The position numbers and the translations under genes were made by a program. From positions 1-64,000 of the forward strand of contig JAZDFB010000003.1 of assembly GCA_043808305.1 (NCBI GenBank): a stretch of DNA of 64,000 nucleotides. The letters are read 5' to 3'. Position 1 is the first letter of the stretch. Each line of letters opens with the position of its first letter. Below, piece by piece: positions 25,876 to 33,941 of the stretch. The DNA comes from JBBAAP01 sp043808305. GTDB taxonomy: Bacteria; Planctomycetota; MHYJ01; JACQXL01. Under the pieces are notes generated by a model. It was given only the letters and a program-made list of their open reading frames with translations, had not been told where the DNA came from and made no database searches.

Positions 25876-26289
25876 ATGATGGAAATGATTAAAAGAGTTC
25901 TCGGCAATATCAATGACATCCTGCTGAACCGCAATGCGGGTTCGTTCAGCTGGGTAATCCACCGGCTGACCGGACTGGTCCTGGCCGGATATATCTTTAT
26001 GCATCTGGTAGTCCTGAGCAGCGAGTTTGTCTTCGGGCCGGGGTCGTTTAACTGGCTGATGGGCATGTTCAAGTATCCGTTGTTCCGGGTCCTGGAAATC
26101 TGCCTTATCGGCGTTATTTTCAGCCATATGTTCAACGGGCTGAGGCTTATCGGCATAGATTTGTTCGGCCTGACCCGCAAGCACGTGGCGATACTCTGGA
26201 TAGCGGCGGTATTTTTCCTGGCCGGGATGGCGGCCACGCTGGCCGTGTTCATACCGCATATACTGAAATACTATGGCTATGGATTATGA
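25876..26289 (+). CDS. Succinate dehydrogenase cytochrome b subunit (SdhC-like)
   Basis: 137 residues with three helices. Seen: SFSWVIHRLTGLVLAGYIFMHLVVL, the SdhC signature with Ser, Arg and a His for haem or quinone, and FSHMFNGLRLIGIDLFG in the second helix with another His. The last 17 bp overlap the flavoprotein gene in another frame. No clear ribosome site precedes the ATG; the nested repeat lies just upstream. Confidence 0.85.
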   Translation: MMEMIKRVLGNINDILLNRNAGSFSWVIHRLTGLVLAGYIFMHLVVLSSEFVFGPGSFNWLMGMFKYPLFRVLEICLIGVIFSHMFNGLRLIGIDLFGLTRKHVAILWIAAVFFLAGMAATLAVFIPHILKYYGYGL

Positions 26290-27988
26290 TGTAATTATAG
26301 TTGGCGGAGGGCTGGCCGGCATGAGGGCGGCCATTGCAGCCCAGGCCCAGGGCGTCCGGGCGCTGGTTATCTCCAAACTGCACCCTTTGAGGTCTCATTC
26401 CGGCGCGGCCCAGGGCGGCATCAACGCGCCGCTGGCTAACAACCCCGCCGGCAAGGACGATTCGGCCGAAAGGCATTGCTTTGACACGGTCAAGGGCAGC
26501 GATTACCTGGCCGACCAGGACGCGGTGGAAATAATGACTTCGACCGCGCCTAAGGCGATATACGATTTGGAGCACTGGGGTTGCCCGTTCAGCCGGACCG
26601 ACGAGGGCAAAATCGCCCAGCGTCCCTTCGGCGGCGCCGGATTCCCGCGCACCTGCTACGGGACCGACCGGACCGGCCATTATATGCTCCATACCCTTTA
26701 CGAACAGGTTCTCAAGCGCAGTATCCAGGTCCGCGAGGAATTCTTTATCACGTCATTATTGGTGGAAAATAATATCTGCTACGGCGTGGTCGGCATAGAC
26801 CAGACCACCGGCAAGATAGAACATATCCGGGGCCACGCGGTGATACTGGCCACGGGCGGCGCCGGCCGGATATACGGCCGGACCAGCAACGCATTGACCT
26901 CGACCGCGCTGGGCATGGCCGTGGCATACTGGGCCGGGGCGCCTTTGAAGGATATGGAGTTCATCCAGTTCCATCCGACCGGCATTATCGGCAAGCATAT
27001 CCTGATGACCGAAGGCTGCCGGGGCGAGGGCGGCTACCTAGCCAATAAGGACGGCGACAGGTTTATGAAAAAATACGCGCCCAACTCCATGGAGCTGTCG
27101 CCGCGCGATGTGGTTTCGCGCTCCATTACCACGGAAATAGAGGAAGGCCGCGGATTCGAATCTCCCTGGGGCAAATATGTCCATCTTGACCTGCGGCACC
27201 TGGGCGAGGCCAAAATCAAGGAACGGCTGCCCGGCATCCGGGAAATCTGCATGGACTTCCTGGCTGTCGACCCGATAAAAGACCCGATACCGATTCATCC
27301 GGTCCAGCATTACACTATGGGCGGCGTTGATACGGATATCGACGGCGCCACGTCCGTCAAAGGCCTGTACGCGGCCGGCGAATGCGCCTGCGTCAGCGTT
27401 CACGGCGCCAACCGCTTGGGCGGCAACTCACTGCTCGAAACCATCATATTCGGCGAACGGACCGGGCTCAAGGCGTCCGAATACGCGCTGGCTAACAGCA
27501 GCAAGAAACAATTCATCGATAACCTGGTCGCTAACATGAAAATCGCCCAGGAAACGGAAATAAAACTGATTTGCACCGACACCGGCAAGGAAGACCCTTA
27601 TAAGATAAGGAAAGAACTGGGCCAGGTGATGGATGCCAACGTGGGCATATTCCGGACCGAGGCCGATATGCAAAAAGCCCTGAGCAAAGTCCAGGAAATA
27701 AAAGAACGGCTGAAATTCCTGAGGCCCTGCGCCCCGGTATCGCCCTGGAACTATGACGTGCTCTGGCGGATGGACCTGGTGGCCAATGTCGACGTAGCCG
27801 AGGTGGTTGTCAAAGGCGCGTTGGAGCGCAAGGAAAGCCGCGGCTCGCACTCGCGCAGGGACTTCCTGAAGCGGGATGACGTAAACTTCCTGAAACATAC
27901 GCTGGCTTACTACAACATAAAAGGGCCGGCGATTAAATATAAACCCGTAACCATAACCAAATACCAGCCGCAGGAGCGTAAGTATTAA
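26273..27988 (+). CDS. sdhA: Succinate dehydrogenase/fumarate reductase flavoprotein subunit
   Basis: 571 residues. Seen: FAD-binding GGGLAGMRAAIAAQ, the SHSGAAQGG segment whose His carries covalent FAD, FHPTGIIGKHILMTEGCRGEGG with substrate-binding residues, the active-site region HPVQHYTMGGVDTDIDG, and GANRLGGNSLLETIIFG. It oxidises succinate or reduces fumarate; the direction cannot be told from sequence. With KOR and fumarase beside it, it fits a branch running from 2-oxoglutarate to malate or the reverse. Confidence 0.93.
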   Translation: MAMDYDVIIVGGGLAGMRAAIAAQAQGVRALVISKLHPLRSHSGAAQGGINAPLANNPAGKDDSAERHCFDTVKGSDYLADQDAVEIMTSTAPKAIYDLEHWGCPFSRTDEGKIAQRPFGGAGFPRTCYGTDRTGHYMLHTLYEQVLKRSIQVREEFFITSLLVENNICYGVVGIDQTTGKIEHIRGHAVILATGGAGRIYGRTSNALTSTALGMAVAYWAGAPLKDMEFIQFHPTGIIGKHILMTEGCRGEGGYLANKDGDRFMKKYAPNSMELSPRDVVSRSITTEIEEGRGFESPWGKYVHLDLRHLGEAKIKERLPGIREICMDFLAVDPIKDPIPIHPVQHYTMGGVDTDIDGATSVKGLYAAGECACVSVHGANRLGGNSLLETIIFGERTGLKASEYALANSSKKQFIDNLVANMKIAQETEIKLICTDTGKEDPYKIRKELGQVMDANVGIFRTEADMQKALSKVQEIKERLKFLRPCAPVSPWNYDVLWRMDLVANVDVAEVVVKGALERKESRGSHSRRDFLKRDDVNFLKHTLAYYNIKGPAIKYKPVTITKYQPQERKY

Positions 27989-28033
27989 TAATTACAAATT
28001 ACATATTTCATCGTATGGAATTTCAAAGGATAG

Positions 28034-28085
28034 CCACCAAGACACAAAGGCACAAAGAATTCTTGGTGTCTTGGTGTCTTCGTGG
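28034..28085. repeat. Inverted repeat, CCACCAAG family
   Basis: CCACCAAGACACAAAGG...CTTGGTGTCTTCGTGG, imperfect arms around a central GAATTC, between sdhA and sdhB. A half copy lies at about 24766-24795 and relatives at 28900-28957 and 36903-36940. Confidence 0.7.
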
Positions 28086-28142
28086 CAGGAGTTACGAAGT
28101 TAATTTAAATTTCATATGCAATAATCTGGAATTTTTATAAGT

Positions 28143-28868
28143 ATGGATAAAGTTACATACAAGGTATTCAGGTTCGATCCGGCCAAGGACAAGGATTGCC
28201 GGTTTGACAGCTTTACGGTGCCGTTCGAAAAGGGGTTGACGGTGCTGGAAGGGCTCTATTATATTATGGAAAACCTGGACGGCACGCTGGCATTCAGGTC
28301 ATCCTGCCGGGCGGCCGTATGCGGTTCCTGCGCCATGCACGTCAACGGCAAATACCGGCTGTCCTGCAAAACGCAGGTTGAGGCCTTGAACAGCGATACC
28401 ATTACGGTCCGGCCGATAGCCCATATGCCCATCTACAAAGACCTAGTAGTGGATATGAACCGGTTTTTCAAGCATTACACCGACATCAAACCGTACCTGA
28501 TGCCCAGCACGGCAATGCCGGAAAAGGAATTCCCCCAATCGCCCGAGGAGCGCAAGAAGATAGACAACTTCATCGACTGCATCCTGTGCGGCGCGTGCTA
28601 CGGCTCCTGCCCGGTGGCCGGCAGCAACCCGGATTACATCGGCCCGCATAGCATCCTGCGCACGGCCCGCTGGGTAAACGATTCCCGCGACACCACCCGC
28701 GACGAGCGCCTCAACGTGGTAGCCGACAACCTGGGCGTCTGGCGCTGCCATTCCATCTTCAACTGCCAGGCGGCCTGCCCCAAGGACCTTGACCCGGCCG
28801 GAGCCATCACCCAGCTCAAGCGCAAGGCACTCTGGCACAAGGTCAAGCGGATATTCGGCGCCAAATAG
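28143..28868 (+). CDS. sdhB: Succinate dehydrogenase/fumarate reductase iron-sulphur subunit
   Basis: 241 residues. Seen: plant-type 2Fe-2S ligands SSCRAAVCGSCAMHVNG with a fourth Cys in RLSCKT, then 4Fe-4S ligands CILCGACYGSCP and the 3Fe-4S set ending CQAACPKDLDP. It conducts electrons from FAD to the membrane anchors. It sits 154 bp after sdhA, the gap being filled by a repeat, so the operon seems to have been invaded without being broken. Confidence 0.93.
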   Translation: MDKVTYKVFRFDPAKDKDCRFDSFTVPFEKGLTVLEGLYYIMENLDGTLAFRSSCRAAVCGSCAMHVNGKYRLSCKTQVEALNSDTITVRPIAHMPIYKDLVVDMNRFFKHYTDIKPYLMPSTAMPEKEFPQSPEERKKIDNFIDCILCGACYGSCPVAGSNPDYIGPHSILRTARWVNDSRDTTRDERLNVVADNLGVWRCHSIFNCQAACPKDLDPAGAITQLKRKALWHKVKRIFGAK

Positions 28869-28899
28869 GACGCCGATTTCCGCGGGCATTAATTTATAG

Positions 28900-28957
28900 C
28901 CACGAATTAACACGAATACACACTAATTTATTCGTGTTCATTAGTGTCCATTCGTGG
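28900..28957. repeat. Long imperfect palindrome, CCACGAAT family
   Basis: CCACGAATTAACACGAAT at one end and ATTCGTGTTCATTAGTGTCC-ATTCGTGG at the other. Relatives of this intergenic element occur at 28034-28085, 29860-29925 and 36903-36940. Confidence 0.75.
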
Positions 28958-29005
28958 TTATGATAACTTCTTGACTGTTGAGCCATATTTATTAATATCG
29001 CATCT

Positions 29006-29857
29006 ATGAAAGTACTTCTCATCGGCGCCAACGGGCAGATGGGCACGGATATCAGCTCGGTATTCAAACCGGATTTCGAGCTGGTGCCGCTGACCATAGA
29101 GGACATCGATATCGCCGACCCCGTTCAGGCACGGGTGATTCTGGAAAAGCACCGGCCCGGCGCGGTCATCAACACCGCCGCCTATCACAACGTGCCCGAA
29201 TGCGAGAAATACCCGGAAAAGGCATTCCTGATAAACACCGTCGCCGTCCGGAATCTTGTGTTAATCTGCCGCGATATCGACGCCCGGCTGATACACTTTT
29301 CAACCGATTACGTCTTCGACGGCCGGAAGAAGTCGCCTTACACCGAGAACGATTCGCCGCACCCGTTGAACGTCTATGCCATTTCCAAGCTGGCCGGCGA
29401 ATTATTCGCCACCCTGGCCCCCAAACATTACCTTATCCGGGTAGCCAGCCTGTTCGGCCTGGCCGGCTGTATGGGCAAAGGCGGCACCAACTTCATCGAG
29501 TCCATCATAAAGAACGCCGCCCAGAAACCCGTTCTTCAGGTGACGTCGAATATTATCTCCAGCCCGACCTACACCTATGACGCGGCGCTGAAGATAAAGG
29601 AAATGCTCAAGGCGGATATGCCTTCCGGGATATATCACCTGACCAACAGCGGTTCGTGCTCCTGGTATGAATTCGCGCAGGAGATAGCCAAACTGGCCGG
29701 GCTCAAGGCCAAGATAGAGCCGCGTGAAGAGACCGAGGAACAGGCCGGCGTCCGGCGTCCGCTCTATTCGGTGCTCAACAGCATCAAGCTCCGGCCGCTC
29801 AGGTCCTGGCAGGACGCGCTCAAGGATTACATCAGCAAACGGGGAAAAGGGGAATAA
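29006..29857 (+). CDS. rfbD: dTDP-4-dehydrorhamnose reductase-like NAD(P) sugar reductase
   Basis: 283 residues. Seen: the Rossmann start LLIGANGQMGTDI, FSTDYVFDGRKKSPYTEND, and the short-chain dehydrogenase pair Tyr-x3-Lys in VYAISKLAGE. RfbD/RmlD reduces the last intermediate in dTDP-L-rhamnose synthesis for surface polysaccharide. The other rml genes are not in the window, and related members act in S-adenosylmethionine synthetase complexes (MAT2B-like), so the exact substrate is open. Confidence 0.8.
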   Translation: MKVLLIGANGQMGTDISSVFKPDFELVPLTIEDIDIADPVQARVILEKHRPGAVINTAAYHNVPECEKYPEKAFLINTVAVRNLVLICRDIDARLIHFSTDYVFDGRKKSPYTENDSPHPLNVYAISKLAGELFATLAPKHYLIRVASLFGLAGCMGKGGTNFIESIIKNAAQKPVLQVTSNIISSPTYTYDAALKIKEMLKADMPSGIYHLTNSGSCSWYEFAQEIAKLAGLKAKIEPREETEEQAGVRRPLYSVLNSIKLRPLRSWQDALKDYISKRGKGE

Positions 29858-29928
29858 CCAAGACGTCCCTATTCGTGTTAATCTGTGCCTGCCCAGTTGC
29901 ATAACGGGGTCTATCCGTGGTTAGTGGT

Positions 29929-30684
29929 ATGAATTTATTCCTGCGCATAAGCATCTGCCTGACCGGACTGGTCCTGCTCGGGGCCGGTATTTACCCGGTA
30001 CAACGCCAATATCGGATAAAAGAAGCGCTGACCCAACTCTCAAGTCAAGAATGGTATGATCGGGACGAAGCTGTTGAGGTATTAGGGCACATTTGCGCTA
30101 AAGAGGCCATACCGGATATTATCAAACTATTACAGCATAATAACCCAGGGGTTCGCCAGATGGCTGTTAATGCATTGATTGAACTTGGTGCTAAAGAAGC
30201 CCTTCCAGACATTATCAAGCTATTACAGGATAATGACCCAAAGGTACGTCCATATGCTATTTTGGCATTGGAAGAACTTAGTGCTAAAGAGGCTATCCCA
30301 ACTATTACTAAATTATTAAATGACCCAACGGTTCGCTCGTCGGCTATTGTGGCATTGGGACGACTTGGCGCCAGAGAAGCTATTCCACAGATTACCAAAT
30401 TATTACAGGATAATAACCCAAGGATTTACTGGTTGGCTGTTGATGCGTTGGGTAAACTTGATGCCAGGGAATCCATCCCTGAATTAGTCAAGGTTTTAGA
30501 TGATAAGGACAAGTATACCCGTGGTATTACGGCAATAGTCCTGGTGGAATTAGGAGCCAAGGATGAAGTGCCGGCAAAATCAATAACGGATATAAGATTA
30601 GTATTAAAGTTAGGCGGTGATCCGGCCCGTGCCCGTGCGGCACTCAAAGAGCTGGGGGTCGAAGTCCCGGAAGAAAAGAAATAA
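29929..30684 (+). CDS. Membrane-anchored HEAT-repeat protein
   Basis: About 251 residues from ATG 29929; a GTG at 29917 lies in a dispersed repeat and is less likely. One N-terminal hydrophobic helix (LFLRISICLTGLVLLGAGIY) acts as signal or anchor. Then come about six HEAT repeats of 30-31 residues (KEAIPDIIKLLQxNNPxVRxxAVxAL). Close paralogue of the lipoprotein at 3595-4461: the repeats share near-identical stretches and both end in VPEEK. No lipobox is seen here. Partner unknown. Confidence 0.75.
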   Translation: MNLFLRISICLTGLVLLGAGIYPVQRQYRIKEALTQLSSQEWYDRDEAVEVLGHICAKEAIPDIIKLLQHNNPGVRQMAVNALIELGAKEALPDIIKLLQDNDPKVRPYAILALEELSAKEAIPTITKLLNDPTVRSSAIVALGRLGAREAIPQITKLLQDNNPRIYWLAVDALGKLDARESIPELVKVLDDKDKYTRGITAIVLVELGAKDEVPAKSITDIRLVLKLGGDPARARAALKELGVEVPEEKK

Positions 30685-30705
30685 GGGCGCTGAAAATCAG
30701 CGCCC
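30685..30705 (+). terminator. Hairpin just after the HEAT gene stop
   Basis: GGGCGCTGA-AAA-TCAGCGCCC, a perfect 9-bp stem touching the stop codon. The following CATTTAG is not a strong T-run, so it may be a terminator or an RNA-stabilising 3' end. Confidence 0.5.
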
Positions 30706-30743
30706 CATTTAGTCATTAGGCATTAGTCATTTGCTCGACATGC

Positions 30744-30995
30744 CTACTCTATATATCCCTTCAGCCAAATGTTCGTAGAACAGAATTGAGAGTTTTTGTT
30801 AATAATCACTCTCACCTGTCTCGCTCCATCCGTAGCAATCGTTGCCTCTTTGTAAAGATTGTTATTCAGGTTCGCGATATTCTGCCAGATGAAGTGCACG
30901 GTTGACGAGCCCCAATCCGCACCGCCCCGCCGGCCGTAGACCCAGAGCTGTTGCTCCAACCCAGCAAGCTGTTCCGACAACAAAACCAATAACAA
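30744..30995 (-). pseudogene. Possible gene remnant
   Basis: An 83-codon minus-strand frame ending ATDGARQVRVIINKNSQFCSTNIWLKGYIE, with a Trp/Gly-rich start QLWVYGRRGGADWGSSTVHFIWQNI. Amino-acid composition looks protein-like, but there is no clear start signal, and the frame begins next to the tandem array. It could be the tail of a larger gene destroyed by the repeat. Family not recognised. Confidence 0.25.
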
Positions 30996-31010
30996 AAGCT
31001 AAGGGGGGTG

Positions 31011-31400
31011 GGGGTATATTACTACTTAGCCCCCAGTATAATACCCTATATACCGGGGTATATTACTACTTAGCCCCTAGTATTATACCCTATATACCGG
31101 GGTATATTACTACTTAGCCCCCAGTATAATACCCTATATACCAGGGTATTATACCCTATAGTCCAGGGTATTATACCCTATAGTCCAGGGTATTATAACC
31201 TATAGTCCAGGGTATTATAACCTATAGTCTAGGGTATTATAATCTATAGTCTAGGGTATTATAATCTATAGTCCAGGGTATTATACCCTATAGTCCAGGG
31301 TATTATACCCTATAGTCCGGGGTATTATAACCTATAGTCCAGGGTATTATAACCTATAGTCTAGGGTATTATACCCCATACCCTATATCCCCGGGGTAGG
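31011..31400. repeat. 22-bp tandem palindrome array (44-bp units at the left)
   Basis: At the right side (about 31143-31375) ten units 22 bp long of the form TACCCTATAGTCCAGGGTA plus TTA follow head to tail, with small changes (AACC or AATC for ACCC, TCT for TCC). At the left side two and a half copies of a 44-bp unit, exactly twice 22, contain GGGGTATATTACTACTTAGC. Each unit is itself an inverted repeat (TACCCT/AGGGTA). The array is flanked by G-rich GGGGGGTGGGGG and CCCCGGGG. There are no unique spacers, so it is not a CRISPR. Confidence 0.9.
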
Positions 31401-31528
31401 GGGGTGGTATCTCCCCCTGCCTGCCAAATATGCGTTATATTCGTTTTTAGGAAAATGATGCCCGGAAATGGGCCTGATTGGGGCGTTAGAGCGGGTGAAA
31501 AGTGTCCTCTATTTCAAATGCTGTCGTT

Positions 31529-33679
31529 CTATTCTGCCTTCTGGTAGCACATATCCATAAATGCTTTAGATAATTTCTTAAAAAGCATTATGTGTTCTTC
31601 CCTTTCCCCCAAATTAATTTCCGACAATTTAATTGTATCATGATTTTTCTTTAGCCATGCAGTCCATAACTCATAGCTTGATTTAGCCGGTATGTCATTA
31701 CTAATACTAGCTAATAAGCTTAAGGTTATGAAAGCATCCTCCCGTATCCTTGCAGAATCGTCTCCTTCTTCTTTTAGGATAGCAATAAGATATTCTATGC
31801 CTCTAATATCTTTATTATATAATAGTGATTCTGCTAATGCTAGTCTCGCTCTCAAAGAAGATTGCAGATTTTTGTGCTGGAAAAGATTAGCAATGGTACC
31901 AATATCTTCCTTTGTCAGGCATGTTGGAATATAATTCGCACCCATAAAACAAATTTGCTCATCTTTGGCAGTTTCCAACATCTTTACCAAAGGAGGTATT
32001 AAATCCCGTCCGCACAACCCTAACCACATCTGTGCTTCCGGAGACGAAAATCCTTTCATTTTACCGCTCAAAATATATTGTATTCCTTCGCTGCAAGATT
32101 CAATCGCCGCCTTTTCATTAAGTTTTCTCAGTCGCAGATAAGCAACTACAAACTCAATGGGACTGTTAAAGGAACCATTCTTCAAATAATCACAAAGTTC
32201 TTGTTCCTTCATTCCTTTAATTTTATCACAATTCCCAAAACTCGCTCTTACCACAAGGTTTTGCATATATTGATCAAAGATACTTTCCGGTGCTTTTGGG
32301 GTGGCTTTACTAATAATGAAGTGTTTCCAATTGCCATCTTTTAACTGCCATAACCCTTCTTGTGAAGCTACCCATATAGAGCCATCTTTGCCTTCAACAA
32401 TTTGACGGCAAAGATACTTCCCTAGCATTTCTTTCCCCTTCAGCATATCTACCTTATTACCCTTGATTACCGCAAGCCCATTCCACAATGTCAACCAGAT
32501 GTCTCCATTACTTGCCTGTAAGTATTCTTTAATATTTATACCACGCCCTTCAGGAACGGAATTGATTTGTTCTCCATCAAACTTTAATAACCCATCACTT
32601 CTGTCATATAACCAGATACGATTATCAGCTGAGCAAAATACGTTTGATATACCCAAATTGTTATATGGGGCTACAAAAGATACTTTCTTCCAATCTTTGC
32701 CGTCCCATGATGTTGCGCTATTCTCACCAAAAAACCATAGCTTGCCTTCTTTAGTCTCAATAATCCCAGATGTATAACCAGGATTTTCATAATATTTACA
32801 AGTCTTATTACTAAACTCGGCTACGCCGTTCATAAAGCCTACCCACACTGTCCCATTAATTGCCTGATAGAACGCTATCGGACCAGCGGACAATATTTTA
32901 CTCCACTGGCTTCCGTCAAATCTAAACAAGTCCGGCCAAACCTTTGCCCACACTATACCGTCCCTGTCAAGATACCAATCATAGAGCATGGTTTTCATTG
33001 TATCATCCACAAAAACACTTTGCCATTGCTTACCGTCAAACTGCCGTCCAATCTCACGCCATCCTAATGATTTCTTATGATCATGCCGCCAAAAGATATT
33101 TTCATTTTTGGATACCAGCCACTCCTTCCAAATCGTTTTATTCATCACAACCGTCTTGTATTGAGCGGCTATCGCCTCTTCGTCAGATTTAAAAATATTC
33201 TGGAGCACATTATCTTTTAATATGGCACTACCGTTAAAAGTATCTGCCCAGATACTCCCATCCGCCAACACGTAAATATTCTTCACCGCGTTTCTGGTCC
33301 AACTGTCAAAATACCTTTTACCCGTTTCGGTTCTTGGCTGAGGTGAATTACCTTGTGAAAAATACTCTTTCTCTACTCCTTCAGGTGTCCAATCGGCCGT
33401 AAGAGCTTGTATTTTGTAAGTAGATTCCTTGATATTCCAAACTACTATGCCGTAGGACGTTCCCGCAACAACATAATCATCACCCATTAATGAAAGACAT
33501 ATTACATCATCATAAGAAGGTTTCTGCATAAAGTCACCATAGTTAGCGGAGGGCAGATATTTGTCATCATACGGCATATCAGGCCAAAAAGATTGTTCTT
33601 TATTATCCTCTGCGAACAAAAGTCCTAAGAATAGAAATGACAAAGATAATACTCTAAGGAAAATGAATGATATTTTCAT
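31529..33679 (-). CDS. Secreted two-component-propeller plus HEAT-like protein
   Basis: 716 residues with a signal peptide (LRVLSLSFLFLGLLFAED). About residues 60-460 are repeats of the type DGSIWxxTxNGxxxFxGxxW, such as GKDGSIWVASQEGLWQLKDGNW, the reg-prop beta-propeller blade found in extracellular sensors. The last 230 residues are helical with HEAT-like pieces (DARIREDAFITLSLLAS). The gene is visibly richer in A/T than its neighbours. An 11-base G tract lies in its ribosome-binding region. Function unknown; likely cell-surface binding. Confidence 0.75.
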   Translation of the reverse strand: MKISFIFLRVLSLSFLFLGLLFAEDNKEQSFWPDMPYDDKYLPSANYGDFMQKPSYDDVICLSLMGDDYVVAGTSYGIVVWNIKESTYKIQALTADWTPEGVEKEYFSQGNSPQPRTETGKRYFDSWTRNAVKNIYVLADGSIWADTFNGSAILKDNVLQNIFKSDEEAIAAQYKTVVMNKTIWKEWLVSKNENIFWRHDHKKSLGWREIGRQFDGKQWQSVFVDDTMKTMLYDWYLDRDGIVWAKVWPDLFRFDGSQWSKILSAGPIAFYQAINGTVWVGFMNGVAEFSNKTCKYYENPGYTSGIIETKEGKLWFFGENSATSWDGKDWKKVSFVAPYNNLGISNVFCSADNRIWLYDRSDGLLKFDGEQINSVPEGRGINIKEYLQASNGDIWLTLWNGLAVIKGNKVDMLKGKEMLGKYLCRQIVEGKDGSIWVASQEGLWQLKDGNWKHFIISKATPKAPESIFDQYMQNLVVRASFGNCDKIKGMKEQELCDYLKNGSFNSPIEFVVAYLRLRKLNEKAAIESCSEGIQYILSGKMKGFSSPEAQMWLGLCGRDLIPPLVKMLETAKDEQICFMGANYIPTCLTKEDIGTIANLFQHKNLQSSLRARLALAESLLYNKDIRGIEYLIAILKEEGDDSARIREDAFITLSLLASISNDIPAKSSYELWTAWLKKNHDTIKLSEINLGEREEHIMLFKKLSKAFMDMCYQKAE

Positions 33680-33687
33680 AAGAATCT

Positions 33688-33698
33688 CCCCCCCCCCC
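33688..33698 (-). promoter_or_regulatory. Poly-G tract in the ribosome-binding site of the propeller gene
   Basis: Eleven consecutive G on the coding strand followed by AGATTCTT and ATG (33679). The G run together with AGA forms the only Shine-Dalgarno candidate. Such tracts change length by slippage, which would alter spacing to the start. Confidence 0.55.
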
Positions 33699-33789
33699 TT
33701 CTTTTATATTTCCGCTGACACCTGCCTGATTTTCTTCCCCTTGGATTATATTAAGCATTTTAGCCGGGAGTGTCAATCATTCAGCCACA

Positions 33790-33875
33790 GATTATACTTC
33801 GGCAGTTGAAGGAACGACTTACTGTCGAGTATCCTCGGCTGATAACTCACTACGTTCTAACAGCCGATGGACACA
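33790..33875. repeat. Palindromic repeat copies
   Basis: CTTCGGCAGTTGAAGGAACGACTTACTGTCGAG-type unit followed by a TCGGCTG-ATAACTCACTACGTTCTAA-CAGCCGA hairpin. The same pair in the same order stands at about 13580-13690. Confidence 0.7.
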
Positions 33876-33941
33876 GATTGAAGAATGGGAATAAAAGTCT
33901 CCTATAGTCCCTCTTGAAATGCTAGATTAAACTAATTTAGG

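Noticed and set aside
30902..31117. 71-codon frame over the tandem array
   Set aside because: Its repetitive translation is simply the array; no start signal.
31011..31400. CRISPR array
   Set aside because: Units abut with no unique spacers, and the unit is a 22-bp palindrome; no cas genes nearby.
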